A DNA stretch of 64,000 nucleotides. It comes from Apostichopus japonicus (Eukaryota; Echinodermata; Holothuroidea; Aspidochirotida; Stichopodidae). Location: assembly GCF_037975245.1 (NCBI RefSeq), contig NC_092568.1, forward strand, positions 6,052,501 through 6,116,500, given 5' to 3'. Position numbers and translations under genes: made by a program. The notes under the pieces were generated by a model. It did no database searches, was not told the origin of the DNA, and worked only from the letters and a program-made list of their open reading frames with translations. Below, one piece after another: positions 21,276-32,167 of this stretch (within the stretch, counting starts at the first letter, position 1; every line of letters starts with the position of its first letter).

Positions 21276-22318
21276 TTGTGATATATTGTGTTATATTGTC
21301 TGTTATGTTTATTCCGGCATCTGCATGGTCCAAGGAGTTGAATAAAAACGGTTCTATGTAGCGATCGGACGTTTTATTTCGTTAGTGACTGTCTTGTGAT
21401 TGTGGGATGTTACTGGTCAGGGCCTGTTTCAACTAGACCTAACTCTATGGAATTACACAAAGTCACGGTAGTATTTTGCCCAGGATTGAACGAGAAACGT
21501 GGATTTGGATATTCACTGCTAAATTTGGTTTATTGACAGGATACTTTTTCTGTGTTTGTACTTTTGGATATTAAAATGAGTAAGTACTATGTTCAGCTGA
21601 AGCTTAGTCATGTATATGCTACTCTGGTAGATTCGGGTCAGCGTCTTCTCGTAGTTGTTCGATTATGTTTAGTGTCTTTTTGGTAATTCGTTGACAGTAA
21701 CCTAAGCCATTTTCCCGTCACATATCACGCATGAGGCATCTTTTAGGTCTATTCTTCTGTTCAGTTTACGGTATCTTGCGATCAAATTGTATTACGGAAT
21801 CGCCAAGCTGCTTGCATGTTCTACAGTATATTGTACCGTACGGACCTATTGACGCTCCGCTATGTAAAAGATGCTTCCATTTGAGTGGAAATTTTTCTAA
21901 TAAAATAACCAATTTAACTAAATTTTCTTCTTAAAATTGTCTTAAAACTATTTGTTTACCTTCATGTGTTCTTGTTTTAAGCTAACAGCTTTTCAAATGC
22001 TCGAAATTGGAAGTCAAATACAGTACAATTGTTCGCTATCTGTGTATAAACAGTGCCTATATCAGCGTTTGATTTTCACGGTATACAGACAATGACGTCA
22101 CACGGTGACCAGAGGCTCCTTTGGGTCAATCTCTGTTTTCAGACATTCCAGAGGTTCATGTCACGTGACTACCCAAAATGTCCATTTTCGTGGTCTTTTT
22201 TGATGGGTTATAGTAGGTTTTCGAAGATTATTTTTTACACATGTTGATTATGGGTATGTTAACTCCCAAATTAATGGAAAATCCCCCCAAAAAATTTGTC
22301 TCCATAGTTTGTCTTTAA

Positions 22319-22794
22319 GGTCCTTCTCAACCTTCAGCTATGTTTCTGGCCTATGTCGATTGCTGGTGGTGCTAAAATGAAATACAGATGAAATAAAAAT
22401 TTATTTAAATACTCTTCCTAGGTAATTTCATAGTCTTCAAACAACTGTGGCTTTTGGTTTACATTTTATTATAATCCACCGTTTTGATGAAGTATACAAG
22501 GCCTTTTTTGTTCCTTCTTTATTAATTTCCTACCATTGATTGCCGAAAAAGAAGGGAAAGATTCCAATATCTTCTGCACAACTACCCAGCTCCCTACTGC
22601 CCTTCCTCTCCCTCGAGATTGTAAGTCAAATCATGTTGAGAATTAAATCTCATTATTGTCTCTCGTCTCTAGCGTGCTCCATGTTTAACCTGCTTCTTGA
22701 AAGTCTTCCATCTGTCAAACACCTGCTGCATAAGTACAATATTCATTACTGTAGAGAGAAAGGACTTCATTTGTGACCTACACTCCAGAAATGT
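22319..22794. other. No gene seen
   Basis: Intron DNA without a recognisable feature, between the Kolobok-like element and a minisatellite. Confidence 0.5.
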
Positions 22795-23672
22795 ATGTAT
22801 GTATGAATAATCAGTACAATCAGTATAATCCGTACTACAGTGGCCAGTGTGGCAGGATTCTCTTGTCTCTCATCGTATTCATGCTGTACTGTACAGACAT
22901 GTATGTACGTATTATCAGTACCACTGTACAGGTACTAAAGTGGCCAGTGCGGCAGGATTCTCGTCTCTCATCGTATTAATGCTGTATGTTCCAGATGTAT
23001 GTATAATCAATACTACAGTACAGGTTCTAAAGTGGCCAGTGCGGCAGGATTCTCTTGTCTCTCATCGTATTCATGCTGTACTGTACAGACATGCATGTAA
23101 TTATCAGTACTACTGTACAGGTACTATAGTGGCCAGTGCGGCAGGATTCTCTTGTCTCTCATCGTATTCATGCTGTACTGTACAGACATGCATGCACGTA
23201 TTATCAGTACTACTGTACAGGTACTATAGTGGCCAGTGCGGCAGGATTCTCTTGTCTCTCATCGTATTCATGCTGTACTGTACAGACATGCATGTACGTA
23301 TTATAGTACTACTGTTCAGGTACTATAGTGGCCAGTGTGGCAGGATTCTATTGTCTCACATCGTATTCATGCTGTACTGTACAGACATGCATGTACGTAT
23401 TATAGTACTACTGTTCAGGTACTATAGTGGCCAGTGCGGCAGGATTCTCTTGTCTCACATCGTATTAATGCTGTACTGTACAGACATGTATGTATGTAGA
23501 ACCAGTACAACTGTACAGATACTGAAGTGGCCAGTGTGGCAGTATTCTATTGTCTCACATCGTATTAATGCTGTACTGCACATGTATGTATGTAGAATCA
23601 GTACCACTGTACAGGTAGTAGAATGGCCAGTACGGCAGGATTCTATTATCTCTCATCGTATTAATGCTGTCC
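22795..23672. repeat. Minisatellite, 9 units of about 92-100 bp
   Basis: The marker word GTGGCCAGTG recurs near 22840, 22940, 23032, 23129, 23229, 23328, 23427 and 23527, with a variant at 23622. Units also share GGCAGGATTCT, CATCGTATT and the palindromic CTGTACTGTACAG. The long frame that runs through it (22847-23686) simply reflects unit lengths close to multiples of three and is not a gene. Confidence 0.9.
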
Positions 23673-24115
23673 CTTACCAAACATGAATGCATTCATTAAG
23701 GCTGCATTAAAGCTTCGAATGCTTATAAATGATGGCTTATATTTGCCCCAAGAATGCCTTCGCTAAGGCTTCGCTAAGGCTGCACCAGAGCCGAAAAATT
23801 TAAATTAGCTAAGGCTTCGATGGCTTAAATTTGCATATAAGTATTCACTTTGAAGCTTTAAATAGGCATTCGCTCTGCAGCCTTAATGCTAGCATAAATT
23901 TTCCCTGAAGCCTAAAATGAAGGCTTCATTAAGGCTTCATTAAAGCTTCGAATGCTTATAAATGATGGCTTATATTTGCCCCAAGAATGCCTTCACTAAG
24001 GCTTCGCTAAGGCTTCGGTGTATGGCTGCATCAGATCTAGCCAAAAAAAAATAGCACAGGCTTTGATGGCTTAAATTTGCATATTGGTATTCACTGTGAA
24101 GCCTTAAATTGATGA
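23671..24115. repeat. AAGGCTTC-rich repeat, two 233-bp units
   Basis: It begins CCCTTACCAAACATGAATGC directly after the minisatellite. Two units 233 bp apart share GCTTATAAATGATGGC and CCCCAAGAATGCCTTC. The word AAGGCTTC and its inverse recur throughout. The same edge in inverted form (CATGTTTGGTAAGGGG) closes the related array at 32168-32823. Confidence 0.75.
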
Positions 24116-24579
24116 AATTGTTTTGAAGATTTATAGTGAAGGCATTTCAGTTTTCCTCATGATTGACTTGACCGTACATATACACTTCCCACCCAACACC
24201 GTAGGGTCAAACCTTGCAACTAAATATTACCTTCTTTACCTTAATTATATCATGAAGCTAATTAGTTGTATGCACCTCACATTATTTGGTTTGACAGCTA
24301 TTTTGTATTGGTCCTTTCCAATGCTACGGCCCCCCTCCCCACCCCTAGCAATCAGTTGAATGACTTTACTAGGAACCTATCCGTCCCATGCATTCATGAA
24401 TGCCTCTTCACCCCACACATGTAATGATGAAGAGACGATTTATATTATTTCTAAAAGAAGAACACTTTAATTCAACAAATATTAATCATCGTTATTGAGA
24501 AACAATTGTGAATGAAATTTGAAACCAAAGAGTTTATCAGAATATGACGTCCCTTACACAAATTTATAGTACCCTTTAC

Positions 24580-24995
24580 ATGCATGTTTTTTGCACAGGG
24601 TTTGAAGAAAATACATGTATGTAAATGCCCTCCTTACATGCACTATGGCATGCGTGAAGCATGTATTTGAAAAAAATACATGCATGTTAATGAGCTTCAT
24701 TACATGCTCCAGCAAATACGTGCTTAAAGCAGGTATTACTCAATGTTTCATACATGTACATGCAAGAAGCATGTTTTTTGCGCGGGGTTTGAAACAATAC
24801 ATGTATGAAAATGCCCTCACATGCACTATGGCATGCGTGAAGCATGTATTTGAAATGTTTCATACATGTACATGCTTAAAGCATGTTTTTTGAGTCGGAT
24901 TTGAAACAATTCATGCTTGAAGCATGTTTTTAAATCCATTGCATGCACTAATGCAAAGGAAATATACATGCATGTATTCCATGGAAATACATGCA
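24580..24995. repeat. Array of ACATGCATGT-type palindromic words
   Basis: ACATGCATGT, ATACATGTATGT, GCATGTTTTTTG and TACATGCACTATGGCATGCG recur in an irregular array with units of roughly 90-190 bp. Nothing codes here; the 92-codon frame at 24615 is a by-product. Confidence 0.7.
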
Positions 24996-26160
24996 TGAAA
25001 GTATTTGCAAATGAGGCAATGCTTAGAAATAAGGTAACATTAAATAAAATACTGGTTAAGAATAGACTACTTACAAGAAATGTGAAGATTTAGACTTATT
25101 TAGAAACAAATTATGAAATGCAAAATCTGGACTGAAAGCACCGAACATGGAAAATCAAAGTTTTATTTATGTTGAAAACATATACTAACAAGTGTAGTGA
25201 GAAAGGCAAATTAGAGTTATCCTAGCAAGCTAAAAAAAGTATATGCAAAACTGAAAAATAAGGAGTTGGTCACATGTAGATAATGAACGGTAGATATAAT
25301 TATGAACTGGTATATAGCTGATAAAAAAATATAATGCAGATGAGCTAAGAAAGAAAGCACCTTAAATGCAATTATACAAGTGTAATAAAAATGGTATATC
25401 AAAACATTACATATGCCCATGGGGCATCCTTAATTGTGACTTCATTTTCCTCACTATAGATGTGTAGTGTTATAGTATTATAGTATAGTATACAAGTATA
25501 CTGTTGTAAAGGTAGTAATGAATGAATCATGTTGAAAGATAAGATCTGGATACTCAAAACACTGATCAAGTCATAAAATTTTTCAATGTTTATCCAAATA
25601 AAGAATGGATTGGAAGCTTACAGAATGTTGCATCACAGAATGGCCACTCTGTATGCTATAAGGCACATATATAGAATATATATTTGTCATAAAATTAAGG
25701 CAAAAAGAAAACATGAGCAACATTAATATAGTTAAGCTTCACCAAAAATATGTGAACATTCTAAAAGCATTAAATTTGGTGTAAAACATAAAACAAATTA
25801 CTAAGTTGGTCCATTGCTGACTTCTATTCCTATAGGCTTGGTAATTTGTGGAGCCGAATAGCAAATTAAGAACAGAGTAGAAAACTTTCTAGCAGGTACC
25901 TATAAGCCAAACACTAGCTTTTCAAGATTTTTACAGCACATGCAACTCATCAATTTCTGTGAACTTCTCCCAGGGCAAATAGGGAATTCACATAACTCAC
26001 ATACAAACAAAGTTCATATTAATTAAACTCTACATTTACACTTGCAAAGATATTGGCATATCAAGATTAAGGCATATTTTGTAAATATTCATATGACCCA
26101 AAACAATAGGGATCATACATTTCCCCAAGCCCCACATGCAGTATATGTCAGATATTATGT
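24996..26160. other. No gene seen
   Basis: AT-rich intron DNA. It would contain the 3' untranslated part of the antisense gene if exon 26161-26394 is real, but no canonical AATAAA was recognised there on the minus strand. Confidence 0.4.
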
Positions 26161-26394
26161 TTATAAGCTACAGTATTTCTCAGTTATCAGAGGTGACACT
26201 TTTTGTAAAGTTTGTACATACATGGCAAACATTTCTCGGTGCATTGTACCGTCTGCACTGAAAATGCGCCCGCTACACCACTTGACAAACGTGACCCCAT
26301 GCTGCTTGCAGACCCAACAGTATGAATCATGCTGTTCGCAACGGTATTCTACTGTTGTAGGCATCAAGGCGTGGGGCAATTCCATGACAGAAAT
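26161..26394 (-). CDS. Unrecognised antisense gene: candidate terminal exon d (Cys/His-rich)
   Basis: On the minus strand a strong polypyrimidine acceptor (TTTGTTTCTGTTCTTTTCAG) precedes a 234-nt exon that is open in phase 0 and ends with TAA. The translation starts ISVMELPHALMPTTVEY and includes RCEQHDSYCWVCKQHG and VKWCSGRIF. The Cys/His spacing is suggestive of metal binding, but no known finger is matched. The exon joins in phase with exon b (27652-27737) if exon c is skipped. I do not recognise the family. Confidence 0.5.
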   Translation of the reverse strand: MSVMELPHALMPTTVEYRCEQHDSYCWVCKQHGVTFVKWCSGRIFSADGTMHREMFAMYVQTLQKVSPLITEKYCSL

Positions 26395-26469
26395 CTGAAA
26401 AGAACAGAAACAAACATATATATAGGCTATAGATATTTATTATAGAGAAAATTCACCTTTACTCCAAAG

Positions 26470-26615
26470 AAAAATATTATCAGAGAAAATCAGAGAAATA
26501 AGATATGACTCATAACTGACAAATAAGTAGTGTTTTAGGAAATAGTATTTTCTAAAACATTACTCCCTATTTGTCAATTATGAATCATATCGTAGTTCTC
26601 TGGTTTTGTCTAATA

Positions 26616-26623
<8 letters not shown>
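26470..26623. repeat. 154-bp imperfect palindrome (hairpin or small MITE)
   Basis: The left arm (from AAAATATTAT through CAGAGAA, ATGACTCATAACTGACAAAT, GTGTTTTAG) is matched in reverse complement by the right arm (CTAAAACATTAC, ATTTGTCAATTATGAATCAT, TTCTCTG, ATAATATTTT). The centre is near 26546 with almost no loop. It is followed by a (TA)n tract at 26622-26650, as expected for a Tc1/Mariner-type MITE in TA sites. It lies between exons c and d of the antisense gene. Confidence 0.8.
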
Positions 26624-26652
<29 letters not shown>

Positions 26653-26654
26653 TA

Positions 26655-26775
26655 TAGTGATCAGACGTTTTTATATTTTATTAGTGACTGCATGTCTTTT
26701 CTGATTGTGTACGTAGTGAATATTACTGGCCTAACTAGGCCTAACTCTACGGAATAACACAGAGTCACGGTTACT
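26655..26775. repeat. Fragment shared with the Kolobok-like element
   Basis: It shares GTGATCAGACGTTTTTAT, TTAGTGACTG, CCTAACTCTACGGAAT and AGTCACGGT-type words with 21361-21480, in the same orientation. No TTAA ends are visible here. Confidence 0.65.
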
Positions 26776-26996
26776 GTGCACCTAGGCTATGATATCACAC
26801 CTGTATGCTTCAAGTCTATTCTTGGTACAAAATTTGAAAACTTCAAATGTCAATATTCGAGAACGAAGCATTAGATTTGAATGTAAGTTTTACCAGAATG
26901 TTCAGATTATAGTACTCTTTGATATAACTTTTGGCTGGACAATCCTTTTCAAATGGCAAAAATGCCAGCATAATTGGATGACTATATATGACATAC

Positions 26997-27111
26997 CTCA
27001 AGTTTCACTACTCTCGCATTCTTGGACAAAACTGTCTTCATCAACCGATGTCTCTGATGGTGCAAATGCAATGTCATCCAAAAATGAAAATTCTGGGTCT
27101 GAAAACCTTGT
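26997..27111 (-). CDS. Unrecognised antisense gene: candidate exon c with in-frame stop
   Basis: The acceptor CTTTTTCTTACAG is followed by 37 codons in phase 0 with exon b: TRFSDPEFSFLDD, then an acidic Ser-rich tail, and a TGA at 27000-26998. One base after the stop is a good donor (GTATGT, 26996). Two readings are possible: a terminal coding exon whose donor is in the untranslated region, or a cassette exon that truncates the protein when included. The product is unrecognised. Confidence 0.5.
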
Positions 27112-27651
27112 CTGTAAGAAAAAGTATGAACAACTTTTATTAAAGTTACAAGCAACCTCAGGCCTAGAGGAAAGATGATGGATGCATGGCTGTGGAGTGT
27201 CATTCTTCCCTTTAAATGAGGGAGTATTATTCAAAGAGTTCTATCAATTGTTCTGATTCAAGCCCTTGCAGCATATAAAAACAAAAGCAAAAAGAGAAAC
27301 AAAGCAAAGATGGTACAATTTACATGGTATATCAACATCACTTCCCCAACACCTCTACTACTTTAAAGATGAACGATAATGACATTTTACATTACTCTCT
27401 GTACAGTGGTTTATATTTGAATTTCCTTTAAACTGGGAAGTTGACTTTCAAACACAAACTGTTTCTTTCTGCTGATTAAAGAAATTTCTGGTTGAAATTG
27501 CTACTGATGAGGCAGTTTTTTGGGAAATCTTTGCAGGATGCATATTTATAGCTGATTTGAAGGGAAACTGTACAGAAAGTTGTGTATCTCTCAACTACCT
27601 ACCTATCCTCCTTTAAAAAATGCCTCTAAAAAAATACTACAAAAATCTAAC

Positions 27652-27737
27652 CTGCTTCTTGTTGCCAAGGAAGGCTTGTTGGCATTCCAATGCACCTGTC
27701 AAGCATTTTAAGAAATGCAGTTCCTCACAAGTGACTG
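27652..27737 (-). CDS. Unrecognised antisense gene: exon b
   Basis: The acceptor CTTTCCTTACAG (followed by CAG, a NAGNAG tandem acceptor that keeps the frame) and the donor GTTAGA bound an 86-nt exon. Only one frame is open, VTCEELHFLKCLTGALECQQ then AFLGNKKQ, and it is exactly the frame delivered by exon a. It ends in phase 0. No family was recognised. Confidence 0.6.
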
Positions 27738-28168
27738 CTGTAAGGAAAGAGCAAAGGTTCTGTGAAATCTTCTTGACATAAATTGAAAATGTTTGTTAAA
27801 ACGAGCTTTATTCTGTCATAATATGTCCATATATCAAAGAAAACAATAGTAAGACAGAAGAGGTGACACAGCTGAAATGATGCGTGTAACCAGAACAACA
27901 AAATTGAAGGTTTATCTTAATGCATCACAATATCAATGGAGCATTTGCAGTTCATATTTGGACCAAACAATTTCAGAAACAATATATTATCAATTTGACC
28001 TTCCGTGATGCATGATCCTTCCAATGAATGATGTAGCTTCTAATCTTACATTGCACGTCTATTAGTTTTTCAGGAGAAGTAAAAAAAAAAAAGTAGGCCT
28101 AGCCTAGGCCTAATTAAAATAAAGAAAAAAATTAAAACATTATGAGAGCATGCAAAAACATTACTTAC

Positions 28169-28293
28169 ATGTTAATTTTGGTTGGGGCATACGTTGATAC
28201 CGTTGATACTCTCTCCTGAGCTCATCTTCTTCGGTCCCCAGCAAGCTTCCAACATATTTGCACTTCTTCTCTTGCTGGTAAACGACTAACGTT
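28169..28293 (-). CDS. Unrecognised antisense gene: exon a (5' limit uncertain)
   Basis: The donor GTAAGT (28168-28163) follows a frame reading TLVVYQQEKKCKYVGSLLG then TEEDELRREYQRYQR and MPQPKLT. A possible acceptor TTCAG ends at 28294, though its pyrimidine tract is weak; the frame stays open further upstream without a good ATG. The charged EEDELRREYQRYQR stretch is likely helical. The exon ends in phase 1 and exon b supplies the two missing bases. If there is no upstream exon, translation could begin at the ATG within exon a (MPQPKLT). Confidence 0.55.
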
Positions 28294-28439
28294 CTGAACC
28301 ACGTACAATGCAAGTGGTATAATGCAAGTGGTAGGCTATAGTATAGGCTACTACAACATGACCGAAAAGTTGATATTCGAAAAATGCACTCAACTAAATC
28401 ACTGGAAATAATGAATCCAAACTGCTTTAAACACTAGAT

Positions 28440-29330
28440 CCGTTGACAGAAACAATAAACCTTGATACTAGAGTGAACGCGACAGGAGGTGTCCACTAAA
28501 ATGAGCAAAAAATCCGAAGAAAGATGATACCGACAACACGCCACAGATGTCTTCCGATATATACTTTTACTATCTTTAAAAGTGTATAAGTTTTACCGCC
28601 GAAATTGATAGTCCCGAGTAATGTTCCTTGTAAATGTGAACTGTAATAACTTTAACACGAAACGAATCTATTTGGTTCGTGTTTCGTGGGTTAAACAGGT
28701 CAGGTGTAATTAATTAAAGTAGATTTATTTAAAAAGTGTGGGTTGTCTTTTTTTTGGGTATCGTTTGTCTCGGCTTTAGAAGACCAGACAAAATTAAAAA
28801 ATGATGAATAAACGTACCGGGCACGTCGTCTGCGGTTTAGTTCCGCATCGTTACGGTAGGTCATTATGCATATTCATATTGTCGACAGCAATGTTCAACT
28901 TTAACTTCGACCGACGTAAAATAGTATACTGTACTGTACAGTGCGCATATCGCGCGATATGTATAGACCCTACGTACCTTGTCCTTAGACTTTAAGAGTA
29001 AGTACCGACGACGTTACTTCAGTTCTATACTCTAAGAAAATTCCGGAAATTTTGTCGATCAATATTGAGGCCTACAATGCCTTCTAAATATAGAGACTAT
29101 TTCAGGACAAGCAACCCGTTTAAATGTATGCCACGAACCACACGGTGCGACTAAGCTCATCTCAGTTTGACGATTTAGACAATGGTGATAAGATGCCTTA
29201 CGTTAGGCCCAATATGTATGACACTAATGTTAGTGTAGCCGTAAGCCCTGTTAGTACTAGTTCTACGACTAGTCTGAATACTACTAACGTTGGTGCCACT
29301 TAAATCGATCCCAACAGAAGGAATCAATGA
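28440..29330. promoter_or_regulatory. CpG-rich, promoter-like stretch upstream of the antisense gene
   Basis: Within the CpG-poor intron this segment is noticeably rich in CG dinucleotides (for example around 28470-28520, 28600-28690, 28815-28860, 28940-29060). It lies immediately 5' of antisense exon a and just before a small plus-strand open frame. It may therefore be a bidirectional start region. No TATA box was singled out. The reading is inference from composition and position. Confidence 0.35.
29124..29303 (+). CDS. Small open frame of 59 codons, possible first exon
   Basis: ATG at 29124, TAA at 29301. The product is rich in Ser, Thr and Asn: MYATNHTVRLSSSQFDDLD, then NGDKMPYVRPNMYDT and a VSTSSTTSLNTTN tail. 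It sits in the CpG-rich stretch. No homologue is recognised, and no clear donor gives it a downstream partner. It could also be chance. Confidence 0.25.
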   Translation: MYATNHTVRLSSSQFDDLDNGDKMPYVRPNMYDTNVSVAVSPVSTSSTTSLNTTNVGAT

Positions 29331-32167
29331 AGGAAATGGAGCTGAAAGGTTGTTAAAATGACTTTTATTACTTCAGTTATGATGGAACTGGATCTTTTTC
29401 CCACCATGAACAAAAAGGTATACAGCCTGTGGTATTGGTAAGGCTATAGGCTGCCTACAGAAAACCTAGTACTTTTTAGTAGGGTAATATTGTGAAGAGG
29501 CCTAGGCCTAGGCTATATCTTCTTTGTATTACTATTACTGTCTTGGTCTATACCTAGGCTTAGCCCTGTAGCCTAGTCCACCAAAATTACATGGGCAGGG
29601 TATACAATTAAGCTTCTTTAAAGTTAGGAGCCTGGAACTGCCCTTAAAATGCAAAGCTGGAGGCAGAAAATTTTTTTTTTTTTTTTTTGGCTAGATCATA
29701 CTAGTCTAAAGTATTTTAGTAGTAAATAGTAAACAAACAATACTACATGTGGTTCCTGTTTAGTCCAAAGAGACATTAATTTAGAGAAATTTAATGGTAA
29801 AGTTACAGTAGCAGATTCGAACTGACCAGAAACGTGGTGCAAAAAGCTCATGAACGTACAGGTCACTGTGTTATAACATAATCTTTTTATTGGAATTTGG
29901 AAAGCTGATTCTGATCAGTATTGTTTGGAGAGAGAAAGTAATCAACACAACAGGAACACTATAGATATAAATGACTATATGAATAAATTGTGAATTCAGT
30001 ACAATGCTGAAAAATGCTATTCTTGTTCACAATTCATAGGTTAAATCAATTTGAAAAGTATTTGTTGCAACTTGCTGTGGTAAGCCTCTCATCTTTCTTT
30101 CTGTCTTAATGGCTGTCGTTCACTTTTGACTCAAGAGGGCATTGCGTATCTCTTTGGAAATTTGTCAAACCTTTACCGCTTAATCTACGGCGCAAGAGTT
30201 ACCTGAATTATTAGATTGAAGGGCTCGTGTTCAGTGCTCAGAAGGAAGAACAATTACACTTAGGTTGCCGTTCTATTATTTTTTTTCTTGGGGGGAGGGG
30301 GGTGGGTAGGGGTGGATGACAGAAGTTGTTTTGCAAAGAACAATCCAAAGACTTATTTGCTGTTAGTCACGATGTAAAGTAATGCCAAATATAGTTTTTG
30401 TTTTGGCCTACAGTACTCAAGGAAGTCGTACTGTGTATGTAATGCAATTAGCTTAGGCTAAGTCTACCAGAACAGGAAAAACATCAAAACATTCAAATTT
30501 GCACATTTTCTTGAAATGTACTGCAACTAATTTTATCTTTTTTAATTTGTTTGTGTGTATATATAGGCCTCAACAATTATATTTAGTCTCAAACTGCAAG
30601 AAATTGTGATCTAGGGTTGTTATACTTGACTTCAAAAGAACGTAAAGGTCATAGCTTGGCTTGTGCATTTAACACAGGTTTGTCTTGGGGGACATAAGTT
30701 TTTATCTGTGGAATGCAAACTTTTTCGGGCAGATGTGTCCCTGGAACGCGCGTTTTGAATTCCTAGTAACTAAAAAGACTGGCTGACATTTTTCCAATTG
30801 ACTGTTTACATTTGGCCACCCAAAAAAACATTTGGTGTCCGTAAAAGGGTTGTGACCCCAATTTGACTACCAGGGGTGTAACATAGAAGAGTAGTCCACT
30901 TGACTTTCACCAACTTATTGTAGTAATGCATTTATTGAACATTAGTTAATGTATAAGTGGTAAAATGATTATTTTGAGAGTGCAGGCAATACCAAATATA
31001 AACTTCAAAAAGTCATAGCGCATCATCCTGTATTTTTTATAAAGTTTTTAAATTTCTGTCATCACAGTATGTAAAGTTGCAATCAAGGCACAGTTTGAAG
31101 CATGTACAGTAGCTAAATACACAATGGCATTTCCTTATAACTCATGGGAGAATACCAAATCAATGCTTTATATTTCAGGGTGCTCCATTTAATAACATAT
31201 ATCACCAATGCATGAGGTTACTTTAAACAACCAGCTAGCTGAAATTTGAAAAAAAATGAGTGCTTGTTTGCATCTTAAGATGTCAAGAGCTCATCTGGAA
31301 AAGAAAAATAATCAAACTCTTCATTCCTACCAAAACTTATTGTAATAAAATATGATATAATCATCCTATATACAGTATTATCTGTATCATCATCATTTTT
31401 AATTTGATAGAGAGAAATATCAATAAAATTGAATGGTACAGGTACTTGACAAATCATCATAAGTTTCATGGCAGGACATTGATTTTTATATGTCATTTGT
31501 ATGAATCATCTACAGAGCTAGGGATCCCCTGATACCCTGGCCACCATGGATGCAGAACAGTTTCCACTTGTATCACAACACTTAAGAACAATGGTTTACT
31601 TTCTCTACTTTATTTTGAGTAATGAGTTCCAATTAATACATACTGATGTTCACTGGAATTCTGATGTAGGGTTAAACTTATTACAAAAGGTGATCAGAAG
31701 GGCATTCTCTTGACAGTGTAGCAATAATATTCAATTGTACATAATTTAAACAGCTTTAGTTGATATCTCTGTGTCAAAATTAACTCATCGTATATGGCTA
31801 CACAGGAAATATTTTACCATTCATTAAGCTTTTCATCACTTTATTGTCCAGTAAGTGCTAAGTATATAGGAATACTTCTTTCATATAATGGTATTTGCAC
31901 TAATTGGCTAGCATCAGTACTGCACATAGCCAATGCCTCTCCAGGGAGCTGACACTGTAAAAGGGGGGTACCAATGTAGTCTTGGCCTTGACGGTTGTTA
32001 CTCTTTTCTAGCGTGCGTACATGCCTTCCTTTAAATGCCTACAGTATCTCGAATGTGCTTGTCCACTGAATTGTATATGACCAAGGATCTGTCCATTACA
32101 AAAGTCTTGGGCAATTCTCCAAAGCCAATGCATGCAGCCTATAGCCAATATTAGAAGAAAAAAAAAA
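29304..32167. other. No gene seen
   Basis: AT-rich intron DNA with a T-run (about 29670-29688) and a G-run (about 30285-30315). I see no exon or transposon with definable ends. Confidence 0.45.

Larger units (their letters stand above)
20377..22318 (+). mobile_element. Kolobok-like DNA element with TTAA ends and a THAP remnant
   Basis: It is bounded by TTAA at both ends (20377-20380 and 22315-22318). The terminal inverted repeats are AAGACCAACTATGGAGAC and GTCTCCATAGTTTGTCTT. It is 1,942 bp and contains a broken THAP domain coding segment at 20690-20934. TTAA duplication together with a THAP DNA-binding domain is the known combination of the Kolobok superfamily, so this assignment combines what is seen with established family knowledge. 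The rest of a transposase is not recognisable, so it is non-autonomous. Part of it (21361-21480) recurs at 26655-26775. Confidence 0.75.

Noticed and set aside
22795-23672. CRISPR-like repeat-spacer array
   Set aside because: The repeats are contiguous diverging units of about 97 bp without unique spacers, in an animal genome.
22847-23686. 279-codon frame
   Set aside because: Produced by the 92-100-bp tandem array; its period is not a constant multiple of three and the frame drifts between unit phases.
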